IMG/VR virus record: IMGVR_UViG_3300010413_000023
Location: 1-64,000 of that record
DNA from: a virus
Direction: 5' to 3' (one strand)
Length of the DNA stretch: 64,000 bases
The notes under the pieces were generated by a model. It was not told where the DNA came from. It saw only the letters and a program-made list of their open reading frames with translations, and searched no databases. The translations under genes and the position numbers were made by a program. Within the stretch, counting starts at the first letter, position 1, and each line of letters begins with the position of its first letter. Below are positions 17,077 through 25,388 of the stretch, piece after piece.

Positions 17077-18163
17077 TGTTCCTCCATTCGTCAATCAAAA
17101 TCGCCTGCTTTGACGGGTATTTCTGAATCGTCGCCAAATCGAACATAGCACACCCGCGCGCTCCGTTCGCTCTCAGCGTGGCGAACTCAGCCCTAAAATC
17201 GGCGTCTGTTTTCTGAATCTCGGTGCTGCCCCCCTGCCATTTGACAGGTGACAGGATCGGCGCGGTCCAGGTCGGCCAATACCCGGCGGCCTTCCATTCG
17301 TTGATGCGTTCCTGTAACCACTCGCCGTAATAGGTCATGGGGAACACAAAATCCGCATACCCATAGTCTAACCACGCGTGCCAATCCTGACCATACGCAG
17401 TCAGAGCGCCATAGGTCGGATCGTCCCAGATCGAGATCGGGCTGGCGCACAGTTTGACGCCTGTGCCGATCAGTATTTCGCTGCACATCGCCACCGTTTC
17501 GGTGATCGCGTCAGGCGTCAGCCCTGACCCAGGATACCAATACCGCGACCAGCGGGTATAATCGAGACATATACCAGAAATGTGGTATTTTGCCAGATCA
17601 GCGCATAGCGTGGCGATCAGCTCGCGGGCGTCGGCGTTGCGATAGTCGAGCCAATGCTCGGTGATGCCGAGTTTGCCGATCATGTCCTGGTAGGGGTATG
17701 CCAGCCGCCAAAAGTATTTTGTCGGTATCGCCGGATAGACAACCATGCCCAGACGGGCGGCTTCATTGACGATCATCCCCAGGTCGTTGGAATTGCGGGG
17801 AATGCCCGCGCTGTTCTCGAACGATACCCCGCGCCCGGTGCCAACAAAAATAAAGATCGCATTGGCCCCGAGTGCGGCGGCCTGCTGGACGCTCTCGACA
17901 TTATAGTTGTTCGGGTTGGCATCCTGCAACCACAGGCCTTTTATCCCTGCCGGGATGCCGACCTGCGGCGCGGTTTCGAGGGCCAGGACGCGGGCGTCAA
18001 GGTTGTTTATGGCCTGTTGGAGCGTTGCACAGAGTTGGCTCAACACGCCAATGGACTGTGCATTATCGCTGCCCACGGCGCTGTTGTCGTTCGCCTGATT
18101 TTGTAGCTCCAGCAATGCGGTGTCTAGCTCGGTTGTGTCGGCCTCAATTTTTATGTCTACCAT
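17069..18163 (-). CDS. TIM-barrel glycoside-hydrolase-like protein with coiled coil
   Basis: This 364-aa protein starts at 18163 (TAATG overlap). Residues 1-70 form a coiled coil (TTELDTALLELQNQAND...QQAINNLDARVLAL). The rest resembles GHL10/DUF4434-type barrels: GIKGLWLQDANPNNYN, GMVVYPAIPTKYFW, ISGICLDYTRWSRYWY with a conserved Asp, and YADFVFPMTYYGEW near the end. Families with this pattern hydrolyse polysaccharides. It may be a wall-degrading lysin or a virion-associated depolymerase. Its placement beside holin-like genes favours lysis. Confidence 0.65.
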   Translation of the reverse strand: MVDIKIEADTTELDTALLELQNQANDNSAVGSDNAQSIGVLSQLCATLQQAINNLDARVLALETAPQVGIPAGIKGLWLQDANPNNYNVESVQQAAALGANAIFIFVGTGRGVSFENSAGIPRNSNDLGMIVNEAARLGMVVYPAIPTKYFWRLAYPYQDMIGKLGITEHWLDYRNADARELIATLCADLAKYHISGICLDYTRWSRYWYPGSGLTPDAITETVAMCSEILIGTGVKLCASPISIWDDPTYGALTAYGQDWHAWLDYGYADFVFPMTYYGEWLQERINEWKAAGYWPTWTAPILSPVKWQGGSTEIQKTDADFRAEFATLRANGARGCAMFDLATIQKYPSKQAILIDEWRNNG

Positions 18164-18408
18164 TACTTTTTCTTTTTCCTCTGCATCGCTTTGATTTCGT
18201 CCCGCAACCGGTGCCACTCGGCGTTCATTGATGCAATGTCTCTCTGGTCAGACAGTGCCGATTCCATGCGATTCGCCATAGACTGAACCTCTTCAATCAG
18301 GCCGGGGAGCGATGCAAAATTCAGCGTTTTGCAGCAGTGACGCATTTCCTCCAGGACACCACACATCGTCCTGTTGATCCACGGTAGTTGAAATTCTCGT
18401 CTAGCCAA
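18163..18408 (-). CDS. Small coiled-coil protein, 81 aa
   Basis: It starts with TTG at 18408 behind GGGGGCAACA. It is highly helical with a basic C-terminus (LRDEIKAMQRKKKK) and two vicinal cysteines (HCC). It might pair with the coiled coil of the adjacent glycosidase; this is only a positional guess. Confidence 0.55.
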   Translation of the reverse strand: MARREFQLPWINRTMCGVLEEMRHCCKTLNFASLPGLIEEVQSMANRMESALSDQRDIASMNAEWHRLRDEIKAMQRKKKK

Positions 18409-18424
18409 TGTTGCCCCCTATTTT

Positions 18425-18483
18425 CCCGCCGGGCGCTCTAGTCTGCCGGCCTGTGGCCTCTGCTAGACAGGCCACCCGGCGGG
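18425..18483 (-). repeat. Structured GC-rich repeat, copy 1
   Basis: CCCGCCGGG (18425-18433) pairs with CCCGGCGGG (18475-18483). Inside, GGCCTGT (18448-18454) pairs with ACAGGCC (18467-18473). The core GCCGGCCTGTGGCCTCTGC is shared with copy 2. It lies just upstream of the ribosome site of the coiled-coil gene. Confidence 0.7.
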
Positions 18484-18490
18484 TTCTATT

Positions 18491-18700
18491 TCAAATATGC
18501 GGTGTGCTACTACGCCAAAGGTATCCCGTATGCACGTACCAGAATAGGGGTTTACTGTCCCGGCTTAGGAGTCCACGGGCCTGACCGCGTGCTTCGGCCT
18601 TTATCCCGTCCTCCACGTATAGCAGCAAGGCTATCACTGTAACGCCCACACTCATTATAAGATGGCTGCCTTTAAGCCAACTTCCCGCATTATTTTCCAT
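18491..18700 (-). CDS. Single-pass membrane protein, 69 aa
   Basis: ATG at 18700 follows GGCGGGAAA, which is also the end of the structured repeat. Residues 12-28 (LIMSVGVTVIALLLYVE) form one transmembrane helix and the C-terminal half is basic and aromatic. Among holin-like genes it could be a spanin or pinholin-type lysis helper, but no motif proves this. Confidence 0.55.
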   Translation of the reverse strand: MENNAGSWLKGSHLIMSVGVTVIALLLYVEDGIKAEARGQARGLLSRDSKPLFWYVHTGYLWRSSTPHI

Positions 18701-18703
18701 TTT

Positions 18704-18763
18704 CCCGCCGGGGGCCATTATCTGCCGGCCTGTGGCCTCTGCAAGATCCGCACACCCGGCGGG
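18704..18763 (-). repeat. Structured GC-rich repeat, copy 2
   Basis: It has the same outer stem as copy 1 (CCCGCCGGG at 18704-18712, CCCGGCGGG at 18755-18763) and the same 19-nt core. The inner stem is shorter. It lies directly upstream of the membrane-protein gene. Confidence 0.7.
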
Positions 18764-18883
18764 TTATGTTTCGTCTTTCCAATTGTATTCGGATCGCCGC
18801 TTATTGCGGATTTCGCCGCGCTGTATGAAATACCGCTTTAGCTTTCCTCTGTGCCTGTCGATCTGCTTCTTTGTGTATTTCAT
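18764..18883 (-). CDS. Basic 39-residue protein
   Basis: A short frame from ATG 18883 behind GAAGGGGAAACA begins MKYTKKQIDRHRGKLKRYFI and is strongly basic, about one third Lys/Arg. It could bind RNA or DNA. It ends exactly where repeat copy 2 begins. The ribosome site and the leader hairpin support it. Confidence 0.5.
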   Translation of the reverse strand: MKYTKKQIDRHRGKLKRYFIQRGEIRNKRRSEYNWKDET

Positions 18884-18895
18884 TGTTTCCCCTTC

Positions 18896-18924
18896 GCCGG
18901 GAGCGGTGATGAGCCGCCCCCGGC
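18896..18924 (-). other. Leader hairpin before 39-aa gene
   Basis: GCCGGGAGCGG and CCGCCCCCGGC make an 11-bp stem with one wobble and a 7-nt loop, 13 nt upstream of the 39-aa gene. The arrangement matches the other leader hairpins of this genome. Confidence 0.6.
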
Positions 18925-18949
18925 CAGAAAGGAGGAGAAAGATGATGGA

Positions 18950-19992
18950 TCATTTATTCAAGAACTTGAGAAAATCGGCGGCGGTTTGCAAGTCCTCAAA
19001 AAACGCATAGCGCCCGTCCGGGTAGAATATGGACGCGCCGCACCCTCTATTCTCGGACCTTGCCGCCCCGATCTGCCGTCCGAATGACGAACCCAGTACC
19101 TTGTACGTGCCGGTCAGAATCGCGTGCCTGCGCTTGCCGTGCCGGTGGAATGGCCTGTCATACGTACCGATATGTGTATGCCCACCGACGCCAATGTCAA
19201 AATCGTAATCTCCTCTTGCCACCCCACCTCAATCGGATGTGTCGAGTTGACGACTGAGCCGTATTTCCATTTGTGACGCAGTTTGATACGCCAATTGTTG
19301 TCGCCGTGCGTGAGAGTGAAACACACCTCGTCTGAGTCGTACAATACCCGCACCCCCTCAAGGCATTGCCGTATCTGGTCGAACCCGGCCAGCTTTTTCG
19401 TCCAATTGTCGTGGTTGCCACAGACAATGGCGATCCATTTGTCCCGCAGCATCCCCAGCCAATCGGCGCACAGTCGAATCTCGCCGTCGAATTGGAGCGC
19501 CTGATCGCGCTGTAGGTGGGCCAACTTGGCGTTGACCCAGTTGTCGATCCCGTCGCCGTGAAATTCAGCGAACAGATCAGGCGATGCGTTGACGATCTCG
19601 GCGTCCCGCTTGAGTGCCCGGTAATCCGTTTCGGCACTGCCAAAATGGCAATCGCTGAACCAGGCCACTCCATAATGGCGTTTTGCATCCGGCAATGTCA
19701 CGCTCTGGTTACGTCGCAGCGCCTCACGTTCTTGCGCGATGTCCTGCGCGGAGTAGGCTTGCGACCACAGATCATCGGGCGTTCTCCCCTGGTATTCGTT
19801 TGTTAAGCCCTCGATAACCGGCTTGCTTTTTGCGGCTAGGTGTCGGGCAATTTCCCGGTCACGTGCGGCCTGCGCTTCCTCTAACGTGTCAAATGTGCCA
19901 AGTGTCCGCTCTTTCAAATACTTGCGCGGCAAACGGACGAGAAATCGTCCGTAACGTTCCAGGATATGCGTATCGACCGTCTTGTTTCTCAC
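18950..19992 (-). pseudogene. Metallophosphoesterase split by a frameshift
   Basis: The first frame (19992-19114, GTG start) has a basic N-terminal DNA-binding-like segment and then the calcineurin-like motifs WFSDCHFG, FHGDGIDNW and VCGNHDNW. The last metal-binding motif (VGGHTHIG) and the expected C-terminus are in the -1 frame, running to 18950. The switch falls near a GGGG run at 19222-19225. A missing or extra base in the assembly, a true mutation, or programmed -1 frameshifting would all explain it. The intact protein would be about 345 aa, a phage phosphodiesterase or nuclease. Confidence 0.75.
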
Positions 19993-20270
19993 GGCACTTT
20001 TACCGTGATCCCCAGGATCGAGGCGATCAGGCTGCCGATCCCGGACGCAATCATCACGAGACGGTTTTCCCTGACGTGCTCCTCTTTATGCCCGTCCCGC
20101 CACGTTTCAAGCGCCGTCATCCTGGTCAGGTTATTGTTGCTGATCTGGACGATCTGCGTTGACAGATATTTGAACTCTTGCCGCAGCTCGTCAACCGCCA
20201 CCTGGATATGCTGCAAACGCTCCTCGAGCACGGCGTCACGCACACGACCATTGCTGTTGTCATCTGCCAC
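19989..20270 (-). CDS. XhlA-like holin accessory protein
   Basis: This 93-aa protein has an N-terminal coiled coil (VLEERLQHIQVAVDELRQEF) and a C-terminal transmembrane helix (LVMIASGIGSLIASILGI), the layout of hemolysin XhlA-type proteins that sit beside holins. GTG start at 20270. It lies 12 bp downstream of the holin-like gene. Confidence 0.65.
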   Translation of the reverse strand: MADDNSNGRVRDAVLEERLQHIQVAVDELRQEFKYLSTQIVQISNNNLTRMTALETWRDGHKEEHVRENRLVMIASGIGSLIASILGITVKVP

Positions 20271-20282
20271 GATGCGCCGCCT

Positions 20283-20588
20283 TTATTTTGTCTTTGATTT
20301 GTCGAAAGCGTGCGCGATCTGGCTCGATGCCCACCCCAGGAAACCAATTGCCAAAGCGCGCCAGTATGGCTCTAGCACCAGCCATACATCAGCAGGCACA
20401 AATTGCAGCAAGGCAACCGATCCGGCAGGGAGCACCAAAAAAAGCGCCAATACTACCCAGCGCTTGACCTCAGATTCAAGATTCTGGAATGCCGGTATCT
20501 TTTCCAGCAAAAACGCGATGATTACCCCGGCGAAACCTCCGGTAGCAATCTGTGTTAGAAATTCGACAAGCGTCGGAAGTTCGTTCAT
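20283..20588 (-). CDS. Holin-like membrane protein
   Basis: This 101-aa protein has two or three hydrophobic helices (FAGVIIAFLLEKIPAF, WVVLALFLVLPAGSVALLQF, LAIGFLGWASSQIAHAF) and a charged C-terminus. Size, topology and the XhlA-like neighbour fit a phage holin that permeabilises the host membrane. ATG at 20588 follows AAGGAGAAAG. A consensus promoter lies 45-74 bp upstream. Confidence 0.7.
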   Translation of the reverse strand: MNELPTLVEFLTQIATGGFAGVIIAFLLEKIPAFQNLESEVKRWVVLALFLVLPAGSVALLQFVPADVWLVLEPYWRALAIGFLGWASSQIAHAFDKSKTK

Positions 20589-20632
20589 GCTTTCTCCTTG
20601 GTTCCCCCCAGAGACACGTAAACCCTGCATCA

Positions 20633-20662
20633 ATTATACCACGTTTTGCCGTGGCGTGTCAA
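20633..20662 (-). promoter_or_regulatory. Sigma70-type promoter for the lysis block
   Basis: On the minus strand TTGACA (20662-20657) and TATAAT (20638-20633) are 18 bp apart. The spacer contains the inverted repeat CCACG/CGTGG, a possible operator. Transcription would begin just before the holin-like gene. Confidence 0.8.
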
Positions 20663-20687
20663 GATGGAATATGTCAAGTATCGGCCC

Positions 20688-20960
20688 CTAGCCATCATAC
20701 AGGGTTGGTAATTTGCCAACCTCCAGATAATAATAGATCAGCGCTCTAGCTGTCCATCCACGGGCCGCATACTTGGAAAATTCATCCCGCGTGATCCCTG
20801 TGATCTTGGACAGATCGCGGTTTTCGCGTGCGCTCCGATCTGCCGCCTTGGTAAAATAACGCATCACCTGCCCCATTTCACGACAGGCACAGGCCAATGA
20901 TCGGAGCGATGCGCCCACGCTCGCGGCTGATGCAATTGCAGTCTCGGCTAGATTTTTCAT
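20688..20960 (-). CDS. Hypothetical protein, 90 aa
   Basis: ATG at 20960 overlaps the upstream stop (ATGA) and follows GGGAGGTATCACA. Mostly helical, with Ala/Ser-rich N-terminus and a basic central part (AADRSARENRDLSKITG). It ends 26 bp before the promoter of the holin-like gene. No family is recognised. Confidence 0.55.
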   Translation of the reverse strand: MKNLAETAIASAASVGASLRSLACACREMGQVMRYFTKAADRSARENRDLSKITGITRDEFSKYAARGWTARALIYYYLEVGKLPTLYDG

Positions 20961-21190
20961 TGTGATACCTCCCATGCCGCAAACGCAGCCGATACCGCGC
21001 CAAATACCGTGCGCTCTATTTTCTCGATAAAATGCTCCATAATCCCATCGTCATCTTGGACATAAACGGCACACGATACCAACCCGCCGCGACCGTGCCC
21101 GATGCGATCAAATGTCAACCTCACATCATAGCCAGCCAGGCGCATCTTGTCAATCATCTGCCAGACTGGGCTGCTGTAAACCACTGTCAT
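20957..21190 (-). CDS. Hypothetical protein, 77 aa
   Basis: ATG at 21190 (MTVVYSSPVWQMIDKM) overlaps the upstream stop and follows GGGAGGTAGCACA, nearly the same leader as its downstream neighbour. A small alpha/beta protein with a His/Gly turn (RIGHGRGGLVSCAV). The function is unknown. Confidence 0.55.
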   Translation of the reverse strand: MTVVYSSPVWQMIDKMRLAGYDVRLTFDRIGHGRGGLVSCAVYVQDDDGIMEHFIEKIERTVFGAVSAAFAAWEVSQ

Positions 21191-21978
21191 TGTGCTACCT
21201 CCCATCCGTTGCCATTGCGGATCGCGTCGTCCGCCCAATATCGCGCAGTCGAGCCGGGCACTTGTGCCAATCCACGCGAAACCAGGATTTCATTGACGCG
21301 ATTTGCGTCAAGATTCGCGCGATCACCGTTCAGGCTTGCCGCAATTTCGCGCCATTCTGCGATGCCTATGCGCCGGGGTGGTGCGAGCTGGTCTGGTTCT
21401 GTTGCGATTTCGTCATCATTTCGTAACGGTTTCGCAATCATTCCGCGCAACTCAAGCCACTGGTTGTACTGTTTGCGCTCGTCGTTGTGCCGTTCGAGAT
21501 TCCATTTGTCCCAATCGTCGCCAAAATGTGACAGATAAAACGCGAATTCCATTACGTTGGCGTAGAAATCGACAGGCGAGAACAACATCAGCGCTAACGG
21601 CCCCCAGTTTTGCACGACTGGAACCCAGACCGCCGTCAATGTCGTCATTTTTGTGTAAACGACCAGGATCGTGCCCAGGGTTGCTAGGAATGAGACAACA
21701 AGCGCAAACTTGTCTTTGCCGTTTGCCTGTTCGTCCCGCATCTTTTTGAACACCTCGACGGCAGAGGCCAGCGTTCCGATCTCACCGCCGATGATCATCA
21801 TCCACGAACCGTACCCTTGCGTAACGCCCCCGATGTCGCCAGCAGAGAATGCCTCACCGCCAAACAGAACAACGCCGATCATATAGGCACAGGCGGGCAG
21901 CAATAACGCCCAGAACAAAAACCCGTGCAACATCGGCTCCGGTTTCCAATATGGACGTGGTACAAATTCGTCGTTCAT
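21187..21978 (-). CDS. Multi-pass membrane protein, 263 aa
   Basis: Four hydrophobic segments in the first 150 residues (FLFWALLLPACAYMIGVVLF, YGSWMMIIGGEIGTLASAV, ALVVSFLATLGTILVVYT, VVQNWGPLALMLFSPVDF) are followed by a soluble, charged C-terminal half. Start at 21978 after GGGAGGGGAGAG. No family is recognised; its hydrophobic neighbour at 22281 suggests a two-part membrane complex. Confidence 0.6.
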   Translation of the reverse strand: MNDEFVPRPYWKPEPMLHGFLFWALLLPACAYMIGVVLFGGEAFSAGDIGGVTQGYGSWMMIIGGEIGTLASAVEVFKKMRDEQANGKDKFALVVSFLATLGTILVVYTKMTTLTAVWVPVVQNWGPLALMLFSPVDFYANVMEFAFYLSHFGDDWDKWNLERHNDERKQYNQWLELRGMIAKPLRNDDEIATEPDQLAPPRRIGIAEWREIAASLNGDRANLDANRVNEILVSRGLAQVPGSTARYWADDAIRNGNGWEVAQ

Positions 21979-22232
21979 CTCTCCCCCTCCCATCTTCTCA
22001 CCCTTGTCCCCAGCCCGTGCTCTGGCCCGTCAAGCCCGAATGCGATACCGACCGACAATATCGCCCTATTGAACCCCTGGCGATAAAGGGCGACCAGTTT
22101 TGTGACGGGCACATTCTCAAAACCAGGATCTTCCATAATCTGTTGCAACAGGGCATCGTCAACCCCGCCTGCCGTATGGGTTGACTTGAGAATGTTATAT
22201 ACGTCTTCACGGAAATAAACATCAAGTGCCAT
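21975..22232 (-). CDS. Hypothetical protein, 85 aa
   Basis: ATG at 22232 follows GAAAGGGGGTAAG. A soluble helical protein (MALDVYFREDVYNILKSTHT) between two membrane protein genes, coupled to the downstream one by ATGA. The function is unknown. Confidence 0.55.
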   Translation of the reverse strand: MALDVYFREDVYNILKSTHTAGGVDDALLQQIMEDPGFENVPVTKLVALYRQGFNRAILSVGIAFGLDGPEHGLGTRVRRWEGER

Positions 22233-22280
22233 CTTACCCCCTTTCGTTCGTCGTTCGTTCGTTCGACCCGTACATGCGGA

Positions 22281-23384
22281 TCAATCAATATCGGCCCCCG
22301 GATGGGGGAGTGTTCCCCTCAGCGCAGAGCGCCCACCACTCAATAGCAAAATACCGTCCTGGTGATGGTCTTCATTTTTCCATGCTGCCCACGATCTTGA
22401 GAAAAACTCGTTGCGAAATTTCTCCCAACGCTCGCGTCCATACCCAAGATAGCTATTGGCCGTGGCCTCGTTGAATGCGGCCCCATTCAGGACAGCGCGT
22501 GCAAAGCTGTGCATTTCTGGAGCGTCGAGAAAGTCCAGTCGCTTGTCGTTGCCGTTTTCGTCCTCGACCGCGACCCGAACGTGTCGATCCCCGATTTTGT
22601 CGCGCCATTGCACGAAACGAGGAAACACTAGCCCCAGCAGCCCCCCCGACTGGATAAACTCAGACCATTGGATCGTGTCCAGGATAAAGTTCAGGTTTGG
22701 CGCGATCATTTCCTTGAACATTGCGTAACACAGCACCACTCCGGCAACGGGCGGCGGGATCAACAACATCGCAGCAAGATAGCGCGCACGCGACCAGATA
22801 ACCGCAAAGTCCACCGTGTATTCGATGGTGACAACCGTCCAGGTTAGCAGGCAGCCAATGATCGCTATGGCGGTGACAATGCCGAATTTTCTAAGCGCGG
22901 CGATAAACCATACGCCGATCAATGCCAGATAGACAACAAGCGGCGACAGCGTAAACGGCCTGAACAGCGGCTCAATCGTTTCGAGTATCATTGTCAGCAT
23001 CGCATCGCGGGCGATCAGCCACTCCCACCACCCGGAGGCAAAGACAAAAAACGCACCGATAAACGAGCCGACTATGGCCCACCTCAAGAGGTTGATCCGT
23101 TTAGTCTCAGGCATCTGCCACCCGAAAAACGCGCAGATCCAAAATACGAGCCGCGAGAACTTTGCACTGATAATGAACAGTGCAAGTGCAACAATGGCAA
23201 CCAGGCCAATCCATCCGACGGCCAGCATAAACAGCGCCACGAGTAGGATGCTCAGATCCCCGGCAATGGCAAAGACTATCGCCTGAATGACATAGGTCGC
23301 GTACTGGCTTTTGTCGGTTTGCGTATTGCGTACTTTTGTTCCTGATGGCCCAAGATCCCCACCGCCTGGATAACCGTATCCCAT
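22281..23384 (-). CDS. Large multi-pass membrane protein, 367 aa
   Basis: About six transmembrane helices cover residues 30-235 (for example LSILLVALFMLAVGWIGL, LVVYLALIGVWFIAALR and GIVTAIAIIGCLLTWTVV), followed by a soluble C-terminal domain rich in aromatic residues. The N-terminus is Gly/Tyr-rich. The topology resembles membrane proteins of conjugative or transport machines, but no family can be named. It may form a complex with the 263-aa membrane protein. Confidence 0.6.
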   Translation of the reverse strand: MGYGYPGGGDLGPSGTKVRNTQTDKSQYATYVIQAIVFAIAGDLSILLVALFMLAVGWIGLVAIVALALFIISAKFSRLVFWICAFFGWQMPETKRINLLRWAIVGSFIGAFFVFASGWWEWLIARDAMLTMILETIEPLFRPFTLSPLVVYLALIGVWFIAALRKFGIVTAIAIIGCLLTWTVVTIEYTVDFAVIWSRARYLAAMLLIPPPVAGVVLCYAMFKEMIAPNLNFILDTIQWSEFIQSGGLLGLVFPRFVQWRDKIGDRHVRVAVEDENGNDKRLDFLDAPEMHSFARAVLNGAAFNEATANSYLGYGRERWEKFRNEFFSRSWAAWKNEDHHQDGILLLSGGRSALRGTLPHPGADID

Positions 23385-23702
23385 TTACTCCCTCACTTTC
23401 TCCAGAATCGCAAACGGGCAATGATCGGCGTGGCTTCGTTCTGGCGGATTCTGTAACGCCAAACAGACATCACAAAAATAATATCCTCGTGGCGCATTCG
23501 TTGAACGCTCGAATGATATGTGTCGTTCCTCAAGCTGGACAAGTGCATCCTTCAGCCTCTCATTCTCTGCCCGCGCCTCCTCCAGCGCGGCGAGCAGGTC
23601 GGGGACAGAATCCATCATCGCAAAAACGTCAACACAAGTGACGCCCCACGTTTTAAGCGTTTTTACAGACTTCCTTATCTCGTCAATCCTGTCCTGGTTC
23701 AT
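23385..23702 (-). CDS. Coiled-coil protein with zinc-binding end, 105 aa
   Basis: A central coiled coil (LLAALEEARAENERLKDALV) is followed by CDVC...HADHC, a likely zinc site. ATG at 23702 follows GAAAGGGGACTAAG. It probably dimerises. The role is unknown. Confidence 0.55.
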   Translation of the reverse strand: MNQDRIDEIRKSVKTLKTWGVTCVDVFAMMDSVPDLLAALEEARAENERLKDALVQLEERHISFERSTNAPRGYYFCDVCLALQNPPERSHADHCPFAILEKVRE

Positions 23703-23703
23703 C

Positions 23704-24027
23704 TTAGTCCCCTTTCTCTATTGCCTTTCTCAGCGTCTCGATTGCCCGACCATCCTCTATCATTGCCGCTGTAAATCTGAATACGCTCCAGCCCAACAAT
23801 GTCGCCTCGTTGTACTTTTCGCAATCTTTCTCGAAGCCCCCACCGCGAACGTGCCGGCCGCCTGCCCACGTCCCGCCCTCGACCTCGGCGGCGATCATCT
23901 CGGTTGGCCACGCAAAATCAAAACGCCAGCGACGAGTAGGAGAAAAACGCCATTCGCGTTCCGGCGTTGGCAGCTCTGCTATGATATTGATCTGGTAGTC
24001 GAGCATTTCCTCGGCGGTGGATTTCAT
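23704..24027 (-). CDS. PD-(D/E)XK-type nuclease, 107 aa
   Basis: The sequence WRFDFAWP...IAAEVEGGTWAGGRH...GFEKDCEKYNEATLLGW...FRFT has the Asp, Glu and Gly-Gly layout of Vsr/DUF559-like restriction-fold nucleases found singly in many phages. Such enzymes may resolve or nick DNA in recombination or break host DNA. It lies downstream of the replication genes, consistent with a DNA-processing role. Confidence 0.7.
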   Translation of the reverse strand: MKSTAEEMLDYQINIIAELPTPEREWRFSPTRRWRFDFAWPTEMIAAEVEGGTWAGGRHVRGGGFEKDCEKYNEATLLGWSVFRFTAAMIEDGRAIETLRKAIEKGD

Positions 24028-24215
24028 ACCAACTCGCCCGCCTTTCTGACTTTCTCCACGAGCCTTCGCGTCCAGGACGGCAGCTCGTCCACCCGTCGCT
24101 CCAATTCGCTCAACAGTTCAACCAGCGCCTTGGCGTATAGGGCGTCGTTGAACAGAATTTCGCGCCTGTTTATGGCATTGGCGAGTAGGCGGCGAATGGG
24201 GTGCTGGGTCACCAT
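24024..24215 (-). CDS. Hypothetical protein, 63 aa
   Basis: A small, basic, all-helical protein (RRLLANAINRREILFNDALY) overlapping both neighbours by 4-7 bp. No function can be assigned. Confidence 0.5.
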   Translation of the reverse strand: MVTQHPIRRLLANAINRREILFNDALYAKALVELLSELERRVDELPSWTRRLVEKVRKAGELV

Positions 24216-24406
24216 TCTCCCTCATTCAAACTTTTCGACCATATCGGCACCACAATGTCACAAAATAGAACATCCCCAAATCCCCAGGCGATCAGATCGT
24301 CAGTCGAATAGTACGCCGTGCCGCGCTCGCCGGTCGTCTGGTCTAACGTCTGAACGAGGAACCGGCCGGCGTGGTTGGCGTGGCCGAGGGGGAAATTACC
24401 AGTCAT
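24209..24406 (-). CDS. Hypothetical protein, 65 aa
   Basis: A small, probably beta-rich protein (GRFLVQTLDQTTGERGTAYY). It overlaps the helicase stop by 11 bp and the next gene by 7 bp. No family is recognised. Confidence 0.5.
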   Translation of the reverse strand: MTGNFPLGHANHAGRFLVQTLDQTTGERGTAYYSTDDLIAWGFGDVLFCDIVVPIWSKSLNEGEW

Positions 24407-25388
24407 AACCTGGCACCTCCTCAGGCGGCGCTTGCCGTAACTCGTATTCGCACAATTTGAGGTACTGCGGCGCGAAATGCAAGGGCCACATAAACCCGGC
24501 CTGCTCGAACCGTTGTTTGCTCATTTCCAGAATAAGCAATTCCTGCGTCACGTCGATCATTTCCCCGTTGATCTTGATCGGCGTGTCTCTCGGCTCAGTC
24601 AGCCATGGCCTCCATACCCCGAAATATTTGTCAACCGTCTGCTCGACGGCTGAGGACCATTGAACATCACCCGGCTGTGGGATCTTGATGTTGCGGATGT
24701 CCACCTGCCGACCTGCCTGCGCGCCCAGCCACACCGGGCAGCCAACGCGCATGGCCAGTTCTTTCACCCTGATAATGGCCTCTGATACCTGCGTAACGCG
24801 GTCGGCTACCACGTCAATCGGCACGATCTGGATGTAGTCCATACACAGCAGCGTCGGGGTTTTGCCATAATCCTCTTTCATTCGTTCGATTGCCCGGAAA
24901 ACGACCTCCGTTGTCATTCGTGGCATCCGAATGTCGGCACGGGCCAGGCTATGCCCGATCATCCAAACCGGCAATTGTACGCCGTGGATCGATTGCTCAA
25001 TCACCGCCTGCATATCGGCGCGCCCCCACGCCACATCGGACGGGGTAAACTGTCCGCTGATGCCGAGAATGTTCCGCAGTTCCTCGATCACCTGCTCCCA
25101 GGTCACATACACCACGCATTCAGTGTCTTGCGTCCCGCGTTCAACGATCCGCTTTGCCTCTGCCCGCGCCTGGAACGACAAAAGAGACGATTTGCCGTGA
25201 CCAGGACGACCAACAACGGCAGCCACATCACCGGGATGTAACGGGATCATTCGCTTGTCCACAACCGGAACGCCAAATGGAACGCCGGGCGTTGTGTGGA
25301 TGCGCTCTGCCCAGTCTTTCCACGCCACGGCCTGTGCTGCGGGCGGGTAAACAAAATCGCGGTAATCGAACGTCCGGGCTTGGGTCAT
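24396..25388 (-). CDS. DnaB-like replicative helicase (RecA-fold only)
   Basis: This 330-aa protein has a Walker A motif (GRPGHGKSS, residues 60-68) and Walker B with Asp184 (LLCMDYIQI), followed by VWLGAQAGRQVD and WSSAVEQTVDKYF, the C-terminal DnaB pattern. The N-terminal primase-contacting domain of full DnaB is absent, as in many compact phage helicases. It would unwind DNA at the fork with the primase at 26.7-27.6 kb. It overlaps the initiator gene stop by 4 bp. Confidence 0.85.
   Translation of the reverse strand: MTQARTFDYRDFVYPPAAQAVAWKDWAERIHTTPGVPFGVPVVDKRMIPLHPGDVAAVVGRPGHGKSSLLSFQARAEAKRIVERGTQDTECVVYVTWEQVIEELRNILGISGQFTPSDVAWGRADMQAVIEQSIHGVQLPVWMIGHSLARADIRMPRMTTEVVFRAIERMKEDYGKTPTLLCMDYIQIVPIDVVADRVTQVSEAIIRVKELAMRVGCPVWLGAQAGRQVDIRNIKIPQPGDVQWSSAVEQTVDKYFGVWRPWLTEPRDTPIKINGEMIDVTQELLILEMSKQRFEQAGFMWPLHFAPQYLKLCEYELRQAPPEEVPGYDW

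Noticed and set aside
22244-22265. Short CGTT/CGTTC tandem repeats
   Set aside because: About 22 bp of simple sequence in a gene leader; too short to interpret.
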